Assembly (NCBI GenBank): GCA_964017185.1 | Contig: OZ024876.1 | Location: forward strand, 11,223,726-11,287,725 | Length of the DNA: 64,000 nucleotides | Direction: 5' to 3' | Source: Rugalucina vietnamica | Taxonomy: Eukaryota; Mollusca; Bivalvia; Lucinida; Lucinidae | Shown: positions 11,167 through 23,429 of the stretch, piece after piece | How positions within the stretch are numbered: position 1 is the stretch's first letter | How the letters are laid out: each line of letters opens with the position of its first letter | The notes under the pieces: model-generated | The model's input: the letters and a program-made list of their open reading frames with translations, nothing else | The model's database searches: none | Told to the model about the DNA's origin: nothing | Program-made: the position numbers and the translations under genes

Positions 11167-11329
11167 GATCATATTTATTTGATTAGTCTTTAACAACCCT
11201 GTCAACAACGTTTAAGCAGCATTGGGATGGCATCAACTACTCGTGGTGCAATTCTATCCAAAAACAAAATTTTTAGCATGTCAATGCAGCTCAGTTTGTG
11301 TCTGGTCTAGTTAGTAACTGCACTGCTGA

Positions 11330-11475
11330 TCGGCACCTTTGTTTTCGCTACACAAATAGTACAATCCCTCTTCTTCTTAAATACAAAATTTCAAGATTCT
11401 AGCCTTTTTCTGGGGACTGTACAAGTCGGACCTGGTCGGAAATCCCTAAGACCAGTTTTCTTGCCTCACAGCTCA
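11330..11475 (+). mobile_element. MITE family A, right part
   Basis: Starts near the central ctgcactgctgatcggc and runs to cacagctcat; the left third is missing. Confidence 0.7.
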
Positions 11476-11586
11476 TACTGATGGGTTTTTTTAGAGATAA
11501 GGTTCAATACTCATAACACCAGTTTTCCAGAGACAACCAATGCAACCAATGCAACTTGGAACAACCAATACAGATGAAAACAATAT

Positions 11587-11811
11587 GAGTCGCATTGTGG
11601 GAAAACCAGATTTTTGCCTATGCGAAAACAAAGGCGCAGATCAGCTTCGTAGCTGATCATTGCCTTTGTTTTCACTACACGGATAGTACAATTTCTCTTC
11701 TTCTTCAATAGGAAATTTCAAGCTTCTAGCCTGCTTCTGTGACTGTACAGGTCGGTTTGTGTCAGACCTGGTTGGAAACCCCAAAGACCGGTTTTCTCAC
11801 ATCACGGCTCA
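11587..11811 (+). mobile_element. MITE family A copy
   Basis: Left end tgagtcgcattgtgggaaaa, right end atcacggctca; the central palindrome is shortened. Confidence 0.85.
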
Positions 11812-12025
11812 TAAGGCCGTAAGATTATACTTACCTGGGAACAACTTACCATGGATCAGAGTGAGCCTTAGTAAGTTGTTCGCAGACAGGTACTTTCTCC
11901 TATTTTCTGTTATTGATTTCATCTGCATTGGTTGTTCTTAACCGAATCCGTTGTCTTTGGATGGCCAGTGTGATGATCTGCCTGACAGCTGATGATGGGT
12001 TCCGACCAATATTCAAACAATAACT

Positions 12026-12242
12026 GAAACTTCCTATGAGAAAACCAACAATTTGGGTTTCCGACCAGGTCTGACATAAACCAGCTTGTAGAGTCACAGA
12101 AGAAGGCTGGAAGCTTTAAATTTTGGATTTAAGAAAAAGAGAGACAGTACTATCCTTGTGGCAAAAACAAAGACGCTAATCAGCAGCTGAACTGCCCCTC
12201 TGTTTTTGCATAATGCAGATTGTTGGTTTTCCGATGCGGCGG
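12026..12242 (-). mobile_element. MITE family A copy
   Basis: Reversed copy about 47 nt from the donor of IPO11 exon 12290-12370; left TIR degraded. Confidence 0.8.
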
Positions 12243-12289
12243 ATATATTTATCATATTAAATGGAGTAAACAATCCAAATGGAACTTAC

Positions 12290-12370
12290 TCTTAAAATAA
12301 GAAGCACTCCTTCTGTTCTGATATCTGTCATCAATGACGTTAATGATGTGACCAGTTCGGAGGCATAACG
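12290..12370 (-). CDS. IPO11: Importin-11 exon (RYASELVTSLTSLMTDIRTE)
   Basis: This 81-nt exon encodes 27 residues, phase 0/0, with acceptor atatttcag|CGT and donor AGA|gtaagt. The peptide RYASELVTS...DIRTEGVLLILR corresponds to vertebrate IPO11 TYAVGLCQS...EITTEGQVQVLK. No long open frame marks it; it was found from its splice sites and homology. It lies between a reversed copy of the 240-bp MITE (ending 12242) and a TIR element at 12428, leaving about 47 and 57 nt of native intron. Confidence 0.9.
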
Positions 12371-12427
12371 CTGAAATATATAAAGATAGTTGAGTATATA
12401 GTCACAAAAAGATAGTTGAGTATACAG

Positions 12428-12605
12428 TCCAACCTCATTATAACATGCCTCACTATAATGTGGTTTTCAATATAACTTGGCCATGCCATGGCTCCCAAAA
12501 AAATCATTTTGCTATAAGTCTATTGTAAGTAATCTCTTTATAACACAGTTTCACTTATAACACAGTCTGTATCTATGGACCGCAGACATAGCGTTATAAT
12601 GAGGG
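12428..12605. mobile_element. MITE family K, copy 1
   Basis: Ends caacctcattataac / gttataatgagg, about 178 bp. Other copies lie at about 53594-53776 and 60461-60642. Confidence 0.8.
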
Positions 12606-12672
12606 CGACCATAGTCACAAAAAGAGTTGAGTATAGCCAGGTTTTGACATATGCAGTTCCCTCACTGCTGTG

Positions 12673-12697
12673 GACCCCCCCCCCCCCCCCCCCCCTA
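12673..12697. repeat. Poly-C run of about 24 bases
   Basis: A homopolymer in otherwise plain intronic sequence (12606-13059), in which I recognise no gene or element. Confidence 0.9.
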
Positions 12698-13100
12698 AAT
12701 GATGGGGCAATATCCTAGGTTAGTAATTATATACACATTATATGGCAGATTGAAGCCCTTTATCAATGTAATAAGTTTTCATTGGCCTTGATGGGCAAGC
12801 CATTTTTTAAACAATGGAAGGTGACTGTGCACAGCCTTGTTAAGATGTTTGATGCTGGCGAACAGGACATTACAATGAACTAATATACTATATGTCTAAG
12901 CTTTTTTGTTAGTATTTACCCATTTTATTTAATTAAATTAAAATTAGAACTAGATAAGACATAATAAATAATGACGTCCTAATGGTTTGATTGTGTACCA
13001 TGCCCATGTTAACATGGTTCTTCCTAGTGCCTGTGTTTCTGGATCATACCTCGTATATAAGCTGCATCATGAGAAAACTGGATGTTTGCCTATGTGAAAA

Positions 13101-15260
13101 GACCAGAGGACCATTGGTCCTGAGAACGCTCACCTGAAGCCTGATCCTGGAGTATTAAGTCATCATGAAATGACCTTGACCTTGAATACTCACCCACCTT
13201 TATTGAATTCATAAGTTGTCTGCATCTGCAAAGTTTCAGGTCTCAGGCTGCAATAGTTTCCAAACCCAGTGATTTATGAGAAAACCATAATTTTAATTTT
13301 GATATTTAAATGACTTTGGGTCAAGGTCAAGAAATGACCTTGGCCTTCATTAATTACTTACCTTCATTGACTCCATTGGTTGTCTGCATCTAGCAACTTC
13401 CAGGTCTCAGACTGCAACAGTTTCCAAAGTATCCATTGTTTTCGCCTTTTCCCATGTAAAAGCCTATGTTTCCAAAATTAACCTTGCCGTAAAATAGGTC
13501 AAGGTCATCCTATGGTCATCATTTTATCAAACTATGATGGCCTGTAGTCCCAAATGCTACATACCGTTTCGCGAAAATTGGCCTGCCGGTTCTGGAGAAG
13601 AAAATTTTTGAGTGGTTTTTACCATATATGGGCGTGGCAGCCATCTTGGTCATGTGACCTGGATTTTGCGATCAAACTTTCGTCTCCCCTGCCCATGGAT
13701 GCTCCACATAAAATTTCACTTTGATTGGCCCAGCAGTTTCAGAGAAGAAGATCTTTGAACAGTGTGTATGGACGACAGACTGGCCAAGGTCAAGAGATGA
13801 CATTGACCTAAATTAATCACATACTCCATTAATCTACTCCATTAGTTGTTTGCATCTACCACTTTTCAAGCATCAGGCTGCAATAGTTTTCAAAAAATCC
13901 ATAGTTTTCACCTTTTCCCATGTAAAAGCCTATGTTTCCAAAATTGACCTTACTGTAAAATATGTCAAGGTCATCCTAGGGTCATCATTTTATCAAACTA
14001 TGATGGGCTGGAGTCCCAAATGCTACATACTAAGTTTCATGAAAATCGGCCTGCCGGTTCTGGAGAAGAAGATTTTTGAGTGGTTTTTACCATATATGGG
14101 CGTGGCAGCCATCTTGGTCATGTGACCTGGATTTCGCGATCAAACTTTCGTCTCCCCTATGCATGAATGCTCCATATAAAATTTCATTTTGATTGGCCCA
14201 GCAGTTTCAGAGAACAAGACCTTTGAACAGTGTGTATGGACAACAGACTGGCCAAGGTCAAGAGATGACCTTGACCTACATTAATCACATACCTTCATCT
14301 ACTCCGTTAGTTGTTTGCATCTACCATTTTTCAGGCATCAGGCTGCAATAGTTTTCAAAAAATCCATAGTTTTCACTTTTTCCCATGTAAAAGCCTATGT
14401 TTCCAAAATTGACTTTGCCGTAAATTAGGTCAAGGTCATCCTAGGGTCATCATTTTATCAAACTATGATGGGCTAAAGTCCCAAATGCTACATACCAAGT
14501 TTCATGAAAATCGGCCTGCCGGTTCTGGAGAAGAAGATTTTTGAGTGGTTTTTACCATATATGGGCGTGGCAGCCATCTTGGTCATGTGACCTGGATTTC
14601 GCGATCAAACTTTCATCTCCCCTACCCATGCATGCTCCACATAAAATTCACTTTGATTGGCCCAACAGTTTCAGAGAAGAAGATCTTTGAAAAGTGTGAA
14701 TGGACGACAGACTGGCCAAGGTCAAGAGATGACCTTGACCTAAATTAATCACATACCTTCATCTACTCCATTAGTTGTTTGCATCTACCACTTTTCAGGC
14801 CTCAGGCTGCAATAGTTTTCAAAAAATCCATAGTTTTCACTTTTTCCCATGTAAAAGCCTATGTTTCCAAATTTGACCATGCCGTAAAATAGGTCAAGGT
14901 CATCCAAGGGTCATCATTTTATCAAACTATGATGGGCTGAAGTCCCCGATGCTACATACCAAGTTTCGTGGAAATCGGCCCACCGGTTCTGGAGAAGAAG
15001 ATTTTTGAAGGGTTTTTACCATATATGGGCGTGGCGGCCATCTTGGTCATGTGACCTGGATTTCGCGATCAAACTTGAAATGCCACTACCCAAGGAGGCT
15101 CCACATAAAATTTCAACTAGATCGGCCAAGCGGTTTCAGAGAAGAAGATCTTTGAAATTGTGGACGACGGACGGACGACGGACGACGGACGGACGGACGG
15201 ACGCCGGATCATGGCCATCCTATAAGCTCACCTTGTGAGCCTTCGGCTCAGGTGAGCTAA
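13101..15260 (+). mobile_element. Composite element family B, copy 2
   Basis: Four to five internal tandem units of about 465 bp, most sharing tactccattagttgtttgca, ccatatatgggcgtggc and gccaaggtcaagagatgacc; the last ends in a ggacggacgacggac purine-rich run before the terminal cggctcaggtgagctaaa. Inserted in a MITE A. Confidence 0.88.
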
Positions 15261-15406
15261 AAAGTGCAGATCAGCTGTGCAGATACTGCACAGCTGATCA
15301 GCGGCTTTGTTTTCACTACATCAATAGTGCAACCCCTCTTCTTCTTAAATCCAAAATTCCAAGCTTCTAGTCTTTTCTTCAGTGACTGCACAGGTCAAAT
15401 TAAGTT

Positions 15407-15586
15407 CATGCGCGGATCCAGAGGGGGGGACCGGGGGTCCGGACCCCCCCCCCTGGAATTTGAAAATTTTACTTAAAAAAAGGTAATTTCGGGATTTTTG
15501 GGGGGTTGGACCCCGCCCTCGTCTGTGACCAAAAATTATCATTTTCCTTGGACCCCCTCTCATGAAAATTTCTGGATCCGCGCATG
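15407..15586. mobile_element. 180-bp TIR element, ends catgcgcggatccaga
   Basis: Left catgcgcggatccagagg, right inverted tctggatccgcgcatg, with G/C-rich runs inside. AAGTT is present on both sides (15402-15406 and 15587-15591), a probable target duplication. It is nested inside the MITE A at 13060-16136. Confidence 0.85.
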
Positions 15587-16311
15587 AAGTTGGACCTGGT
15601 AGGAAAGCAAAAATAGAGGGACCAGGAATAGATGCAATTAAATTTATAGTCCCAACATAGACACCAGGTGGGAAAGAAAATACATAAAACACAACAAAAC
15701 ATTTTTCCAACAACACACACGTAGAGCAGCATGACCAGCTGTTTCCCAACAAGGTAGCATCCGGCTAAGTTTCAACCAAAATGAAGGCAACAAGCACGAC
15801 AGAGAGGCAGACACAATAAACAGTAGAATAATGAAGATAAACTACTTTTCCTGGGACACCAATTATCGTTTTACTTGGGACAACGACAAAAACTATTTTT
15901 CCTGGGGACATCCCTTTTTTTCCTAGAGACATCCTTGATTTCATAAAGAAAGAAAATTAAATAAAAACAAACAATAATCATAGAGTTCAACTAGAGAACA
16001 CATGTGACAAAAAAAGTGCAACCAAGTTAAAATCCCAACTAAAGACACCAGAAATACAGAGATTATCATTATCATTAATAAAACCATTTTTACTAGGACG
16101 GTGCAATTACCCTGATTTTTCTCCCATCATGGCTCATATGAATCCAGTGGCAGGAAGAGACAGACTCTATGTGAACTTTGGCTTTGATTTGCCAAGGAAT
16201 TTCAGAGAAGTTTTTGAAGGTGTACATGTACTGATGGACAGACAACAGATACCATTCATAGGTATAACATTGTAACTGGTCTGCCTATGACTTTCGTGAA
16301 CTAAAAAAAAT

Positions 16312-16546
16312 GAGCCGCTGCATCAGAAAACCAACAAACTGCTTATGTGAAAACAAAGACGCAGACCAGCTGTGCAGTAACTGCACAGCTAATCAGTATC
16401 TTTGTTTTCGCTACACAGATAGTACAATACCTCTTCTTTTCAAATCCCAAATTTCAAGCTTCTAGCCTGCTTTTGTGACTGTATAGCCTGGTTTGTTTCG
16501 GGCCTGGTCCGAAGCCAAAATTGTTGGTTTAGTCATGCGAAGGCTC
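16312..16546 (+). mobile_element. MITE family A copy, inside a duplicated segment
   Basis: Its counterpart in the second copy of the segmental duplication is the MITE at 24258-24534. Confidence 0.85.
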
Positions 16547-16725
16547 AAATGTCTGAAAATAATCTTCTTCACCAACAAACTTGCTAATTAGAACAAAATA
16601 ACAATTAATCTTTTTTAATGAAAGTCATGTTCACATGCAAATATGATATTATTATTGACGTCAGTGATATATTCATGATATAATTAACAATTTTCACTTT
16701 TCCAATGAAGGTGATAATTTTCATT

Positions 16726-16912
16726 TTGTGTCAGAAAACCGGTATGTGTGGCTACAGAAGATGGCCAGAAGCTTGAAATTTCGGATTTCGGAAGAAGAGG
16801 AATTGTACTATCCGTGTAGCGAAAACAAAGGAGCTGATCAGCTTCGCAGTTACTGCGAAGCTGATCTGTGCCTTTGTTTTCGCACAGGCAAAATTCTGGT
16901 TTTCTCATATTT
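16726..16912 (-). mobile_element. MITE family A, reversed partial copy
   Basis: Intact central palindrome gatcagcttcgcagttactg; the outer left third is missing. Confidence 0.75.
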
Positions 16913-17186
16913 GCCACAATACCACAATGCCTGTCAGTTCCTATCCATTTTGTATTTGCACAAAGCAAGTTTTCTCATGAAGTGACCGATATTACCATTT
17001 TCAATTTGTGCGATTGTAACAATACATACGCCAGAAATTCAAATTTACCGAGGGGGAGGGGGTGCAGCTGTCCATTTCTAAATTTTAGGTAATGTTTCTT
17101 TACATCCCATGGCCAAGAAACTGAAATAATTTATCCCATCAGGCCCCCAGGATATTAAACTTTTTTAATGCTCATGTCTCCTGCAA

Positions 17187-19280
17187 AAGTCCAATTCGCA
17201 TGCGCCAAAAATACACGCGTTCGACTGTAAATGTACTCCGGTGTGCAAATTTTACTCGGGGTAAGAAAATGGCGTGTGCGAACGCAAATACACACCGGAG
17301 AATATTTACATATGGGTAAATTTACTCCTGGGTCTGACCAGATGCAAATTTTATTTTTACAAATACACATGTGTAAATTTACTATTTTGTCCCATGCGAA
17401 AACAAAGTAAGATTTACCCATGAGTATTTTTATTTCAAGTCAACATTCTGCTTTCAGATCACAAATTTTCACATTTTTTGTTCAGAACTGATTATATGAC
17501 AGTTGCTGAAACTGTGGACATTGTTGCTAAATAAGAGTTTATTGCCATTCATCACATTTTAGATCATATGGAGTGCAAACAGCCACACTATTTCTTCATC
17601 ATCCTTGGTGAAAATTCTTGGGACATTTTTTAAAACAGTAATTCCTTGTGAAAGGATGATAAAAGGGAACTGTATTACTGCTAAGGTTCCCTACTGAAAA
17701 TATCCATTGTAATTTCACTGAAATTTCAGTGTAATTTCAGTGCAAAAATTCCCCCTCATTTCAATGAAATTTCAGTGCAATATCATTGAAATTTCAGTGC
17801 TATATCACTCAAATTTCAATGAATTTCATTGAAATTTCAGTGCTATATCACTGAAATATCACTGAAATTTCAGTGTAAAAATTCCCCCTCATTTCACTGA
17901 AATTTCAGTGATATAGCACTGAAATTTCAATGATATAGCACTGAAATTTCAGTGAAATTTCAATGCTATATCACTGAAATTTCAATGAAATAGCACTGAA
18001 ATTTCAGTTTAACCCTGCCAGACACCTAGTTGCAATATGTCTGGAGGATTGGCTAGAAAATGCAAACAAATACAAATATATAAAACAAACATCCATATTT
18101 TCATTTAACACAACTTTTTAGATCCTTCTTGATATCTATATGTACTGTCAGTTTTGCTGCTACTTGGCCTTCCATCCATTTAGCTGTTTAGTTTTCAAGG
18201 CCTTATAGGACTGACTTGTGATTTGTAACTCTGAGAGGTAATGGGTGCGGGAATGGGGTTGTGTTCACATTCTTGGCTGTTTTAATGACCTATGTGCATT
18301 GCAAGGATGTGCCTGTACCCAGAAAGGAAAAGGTACCTGGTCAAATGTCTCTAAATTAGAGACTATAAATTATGAAATCTAACCTTCCCCAGCCAGACAG
18401 TATGACAAATGAGAAACTATGTTGAGAACAACATGCACATATTTTCATATCTTAAAAATAGTAGTTCTTCAAAGTAACTTACATATACCAGCCCTATATA
18501 GCCTTTATAATTTTTTTCTATCCATGATTGTTTTCTCATTCCCTCATGTCTTCTACATAAACATCCTCTTGACCACTTCCCATCAATGTTTCCTTTTCCT
18601 GTTACTAACTCTGAACTTGTCTGCTGTTTTGTCTTCAAATTTCTAGTTTGTAGTCATTCTGATGCCTTGGATGTTTGAAGATTTAGTTCAGGTTAGATTT
18701 TTGTTTGCCTTTCAAAATTATGTGCAACAGGAAAAGGAAGTAGGGTCAGAGGTCATGGGATTATGGGTAATGTGGTTTTGGTCATGTGATCATTGAAATT
18801 TCATTGAAATAGCACTGAAAATTTCAGTGATATTTCATTGACATTTCACTGAAATTTCAATGGAATATATCATTGATATTTCACTAAAATTTCATTGACA
18901 TTCCATTGAAACATAGAAGTTCACTGATATTTCAGTGATATTTCATTGCTAATAAGGGTTCCATTGCAATTCACTGAAATATCATTGAAATTTCAGTGAT
19001 ATTTCACTCATATTTTCAGTAGGGTTATGCCTGACCATTACATGAATCTCCTCTGCTGCTACACCTTGAAGCAGCCTCTTCTTGTTTTGCAAATACAGAA
19101 AATTTAAATGAACAGGTTTTAATCCAGAAATGATAAATTTACATACAAAAATACTCCTGGTGATAAAACCCATGCGAACGCAATTTAAATTTACTCACAG
19201 GTTGATTTGCACACCGGAGTATATTTACACACTGGAGTATATTTACACGCGTGTATTTTTTGCGCATGCGAATTGGACTT
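17187..19280. mobile_element. 2.09-kb TIR element, ends aagtccaattcgcatgcgc
   Basis: Left aagtccaattcgcatgcgc and right gcgcatgcgaattggactt are perfectly inverted; longer subterminal arms include aaatacacgcgt and gtgtgcaaatttactc motifs. The empty site is preserved in the duplicate at about 25455-25462. No transposase is visible. A foldback element lies within it. Confidence 0.9.
17689..19024. mobile_element. 1.34-kb foldback element with ttcactgaaatttcagtg arms
   Basis: Ends ccctactgaaaat / attttcagtaggg. The arms (17700-18010 and 18795-19015) are arrays of short self-complementary motifs such as cactgaaatttcagtg. The middle (18010-18790) is ordinary AT-rich sequence without a gene I can recognise. 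Nested in the 2.09-kb TIR element. Confidence 0.8.
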
Positions 19281-19600
19281 AAAATTTATCCTGCTGATCG
19301 ATAAATGTTCAAATGCCAACAATAATTGTGGCATTTTAACATTTACCAGCAGGATAAATTACAGGGTTTGGTGAAATTTCAATTTATTTGGGCAATTTCG
19401 GTATTTGTAAGCAATTGAAATTTTATGCTCAGCTGAGTTGAGCATGAAAAATGTTTAATAACCTTGAGACCAGCTACTTTGAGGGAACTCCTTGGACCTC
19501 TAAATCTGCCATTACACATAAACATCCAAAAGGCAAAACTTTTTCAAAGTTAAATGAATTTCATATGATGATCTGACCACGAGTGTATGATACTTTTTAT

Positions 19601-20127
19601 CAATTTAACATGGCTGTTAATGTCGTTAGGGGCATCCGGAAGGCTATGCCAAGTGAATCTTCACGGGAACTTCGATCGATCCGAACATGAGCCAGATCAG
19701 ATAAAATGTCAACAGCCAAGTGAGTTTTTACGTTTTATATTTTTTCACAATATTGCAGATTTATATACACAAATAGGAGAATACTATTCTCAATAGTATT
19801 TATGACTGCATCAGTAACGAATGAATTGGGCACACAAATGTCAATAGCTTACTTGCGATCCACTTTCTCCCGTGTGTGGTGTTTCGGTGTAATTAGATTT
19901 CGTGGTTGCAAGTGAGGGCGTTCGGTACAATAAATGCATTAAAATGCACTTTTGCTACATATAACCATATCCTAATCCACTTTGTTTTGCAATTTGTCAA
20001 AATTAATTTTTAAAAGTCACATGTGTAGATGCAGAGCTTGGTTGCCTCTATAAACACTATTGCCCCTTACAAGATGAATTTTTGTGGTTGCAAAGTCCCA
20101 TTTAATAAAGATTATTTTATAAGAAAA
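19601..20127. other. Intronic sequence with weak coding-like segments
   Basis: Around 19612-19725 a minus-strand frame reads LSDLAHVRIDRSSREDSLG and runs to a stop, without a good acceptor. A plus-strand ATG frame there stops after 26 codons. I do not call a gene. Confidence 0.35.
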
Positions 20128-23100
20128 CCAGAGGACCATTGGTCCTGAGAACGCTCACCTGAAGCCTGATCTTGGAGTATTAAGTCATAATGAAATGACC
20201 TTGACCTTGAATACTCACACACCTTGATTGACTTCATAAGTTGTCTGCATCTGCAAAGTTTCAGGTCTCAGGCTGCAATAGTTTCCAAACCCAGTGATTT
20301 CTGAGAAAACCATAATTTTAATTTTGATATTTAAATGACCTAGGGCCAAGGTCAAGACATGACCTTGGCCTTCATTAATTACTTACCTTCATTGACTCCA
20401 TTAGTTGTCTGCATCTAGCAACTGTCACCTGGTCTCAGGCTGCAACATTTTGTTTTCGCCTTTTCCCATGTGAAAGCCTATGTTTCCAAAATTGACCTTG
20501 CCGTAAAATAGGTCAAGGTCATCATACGGTCATCATTTCAACAAACTATGATGGGCTGGAGTCCCAAATGCTTAACATACCAAGTTTCATGAAAATTGGC
20601 CTGCCGGTTCTGGAGAAGATTTTTGAAAGGTTTTTACCATATATGGGCATGGCGGCCATCTTGGTCATATGACCTGGATTTCGCGATCAAACTTTCGTCT
20701 CCCCTACCCATGGATGCTCCACATAAAATTTCACTTTGATTTGCCAAGCAGTTTCAGAGAAGAAGATCTTTGAAAAGTGTGTATGGACAACAGACTGGCC
20801 AAGGCCAAGAGATGACCTTGACCTATATTAATCACATACCTTCATCTACTCCATTAGTTGTTAGCATCTACCACTTTTCAGGCCTCAGGCTGCAATAGTT
20901 TTCAAAAAATCCATAGTTTTCACTTCTTAATTCCTATGTAAAAGCCTATGTTTCCAAATTTGACCATGCCGTAAACTAGGCCAGCGTCATCCAAGGGTCA
21001 TCATTTTATCAAACTATGATGGGCTGAGTTCCCCGATGCTACATACAAATTTTTGTGGAAATCGGCCCACCGGTTCTGGAGAAGAAGATTTTTGAGTGGT
21101 TTTAACCATATATGGGCGTGGCGGCCATCTTGGTCATGTGACCTGGATTTCGCGATCAAACTTTCGTCTCCCCTACCCATGAATGCTCGACATAAAATTT
21201 CACTTTGATTGGCCGCGCAGTTTCAGAGAAGAAGATCTTTGAAAACTGTGTATGGACAACAGACTGGCCAAGGTCAAGAGATGACCTTGACCTATATTAA
21301 TCACATACCTTCATCTACTCCATTAGTTGTTTGCATCTACCACTTTTCAGGCCTCAGGCTGCAACAGTTTTCAAAAAATTCCATAGTTTTTACTTTTTCC
21401 TATGTAAAAGCCTATGTTTCCAAATTTGACCTTGCCGTAAAATAGGTCAAGGTCATCCAAGGGTCATCATTTTATCAAACTATGGTGGGCTGAGGTCCTT
21501 GATGCTACATACCAAGTTTCGTGGAAATCGGCCCACCGGTTTGGAAAAGAAGATTTTTGAGTGGTTTTTACCATATATGGGCGTGGCGGCCATCTTGGTC
21601 ATGTGACCTGGATTTCGTGATCAAACTTTCGTCTCCCCTACCCATGGATGCTCCACATAAAATTTCACTTTGATTGGCAGCGCAGTTTCAGAGAAGAAGA
21701 TCTTTGTAAAGTGTGTATGGACAACAGACTGGCCAAGGTCAAGAGATGACCTTGACCTATATTAATCACATACCTTCATCTACTCCATTAGTTGTTTGCA
21801 TCTACCACTTTTCAGGCCTCAGGCTGCAATACTTTACAAAAAATCCATAGTTTTCACTTTTTCCTATGTAAAAGCCTATGTTTCCAAATTTGACCTTGCC
21901 GTAAAATAGGTCAAGGTCATCCAAGGGTCATCATTTTATCAAACTATGATGGGCTGAAGTCCCCAATGCTACATACCAAGTTTCGTGGTAATCGGCCCAC
22001 CGGTTCTGGAGAAGAAGATTTTTGAAGTGTTTTTACCATATATGGGCGTGGCGGCCAGCTTGGTCATGTGACCTGGATTTCGCGATCAAACTTGAAATGC
22101 CACTACCCAAGCAGGCTCCACATAAAATTTCACTTTGATTGGCCAAGCAGTTTCAGAGAAGAAGATCTTTGAAAAGTGCATGTGTATGGACAACAGACTG
22201 GCCAAGGTCAAGAGATGACCTTGACCTATATTAATCACATACCTTCATCTACTCCATTAGTTGTTTGCATCTACCACTTTTCAGGCCTCAGGCTGCAATA
22301 GTTTTCAAAAAATCCATAGTTTTCACTTTTTCCCATGTAAAAGCCTATGTTTCCAAATTTGACCTTGCCATAAAATAGGTCAAGGTCATCCAAGGGTCAT
22401 CATTTTATCAAACTATGATGGGCTGAGGTCCTTGATGCTACATACCAAGTTTCGTGGAAATCGGCCAGCCGGTTCTGGAGAAGAAGATTTTTGAGTGGTT
22501 TTTACCATATATGGGCGTGGCGGCCATCTTGGTCATGTGACCTGGATTTCGCGATCAAACTTTCGTCTCCCCTACCCATGGATGCTCCACATAAAATTTC
22601 ACTTTGATTGGCCGCGCAGTTTCAGAGGAGAAGATCTTTGAAAAGTGTGTATGGACAACAGACTGGCCAAGGTCAAGAGATGACCTTGACCTATATTAAT
22701 CACATACCTTCATCTACTCCATTAGTTGTTTGCATCTACCACTTTTCAGGCCTCAGGCTGCAATAGTTTTCAAAAAATCCATAGTTTTCACTTTTTCCCA
22801 CGTAAAAGCCTATGTTTCCAAATTTGACCTTGCCGTAAAATAGGTCAAGGTCATCCAAGGGTCATCATTTTATCAAACTATGATGGGCTGAAGTCCCCGA
22901 TGCTACATACCAAGTTTCGTGGTAATCGGCCCACCGGTTCTGGAGAAGAAGATTTTTGAAGTGTTTTTACCATATATGGGCGTGGCGGCCATCTTGGTCA
23001 TGTGACCTGGATTTTGCGATCAAACTTGAAATGCCACTACCCAAGGAGGCTCCACATAAAATTTCAACTAGTTCGGCCAAGCGGTTTCAGAGAAGAAGAT

Positions 23101-23208
23101 CTTTGAAATTGTGGACGCCGACGGACGGACGGACGACGGACGGACGGACGCCGGATCATGGCCATCCTATAAGCTCACCTTGTGAGCCTTCGGCTCAGGT
23201 GAGCTAAA
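20128..23208 (+). mobile_element. Composite element family B, copy 3 (largest)
   Basis: About six internal units of roughly 467 bp between the terminal ccagaggaccattggtcct and ctcaggtgagctaaaa. Units are highly similar to each other, indicating internal tandem amplification or homogenisation. The last unit again ends in a ggacggacggac run. Confidence 0.9.
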
Positions 23209-23282
23209 AACAAACCGAGTCCTTAAAGTTCGATCTGTGCCGGCGGTAAAGAATTTGGTGTTCGTACACGCTTCCCTTCGTG

Positions 23283-23417
23283 TCATTTGAAGAGACGACA
23301 TGAGTAAATTACTTCTGCTAACGTTTCTTCTGTAGCAACATTCTTAAGCAGAATTTCCATGGCAAATTCTTTGGACAGGGCATTATACAGTGAAAGGCTT
23401 GAATGAATTATGTTAGT
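23283..23417 (-). CDS. Possible orphan terminal exon (LYNALSKEFAMEILLKNVAT)
   Basis: A minus-strand open segment of 44 codons plus TGA, preceded by an acceptor-like cttatgtag. It contains LYNALSKEFAMEILLKNVAT and ends AEVIYSCRLFK. The composition is protein-like and not part of any repeat family seen here. It starts in phase 0, so it could be an alternative last exon of IPO11 (spliced from 52414) or a fragment of another gene in the same intron. I do not recognise the protein. Confidence 0.3.
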   Translation of the reverse strand, partial: TNIIHSSLSLYNALSKEFAMEILLKNVATEETLAEVIYSCRLFK

Positions 23418-23429
23418 CTACATAAGCTC

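Larger units (their letters stand above)
13060..16136 (+). mobile_element. MITE family A copy broken up by later insertions
   Basis: The left end is at 13060-13100 and the body resumes at about 15261-15405 and 15592-15606, with the right end ttctcccatcatggctca at about 16110-16136. Between lie a 2.16-kb family B element, a 180-bp element and about 500 bp of further unclassified insert (about 15607-16105). Confidence 0.7.
16241..19600. repeat. Segmental duplication, copy 1 (partner 24183-25800)
   Basis: The segment from caacagatacc.tt through aacaaacttgctaattagaa, caatgaaggtgata and the aggataaatt hairpin to ggacctctaaa is repeated at 24.2-25.8 kb. This copy carries a 2.09-kb element at 17187-19280 that the partner lacks. 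The partner carries a SINE and a GC-rich element that this copy lacks. Confidence 0.85.

Noticed and set aside
15345-15752. 135-codon minus-strand frame
   Set aside because: It spans a small TIR element nested in a MITE and has no protein resemblance.
22956-23207. Short frames such as FYHIWAWRPSWSCDLDF in family B elements
   Set aside because: They begin and end within repeat units and are broken in most copies; no evidence of coding.
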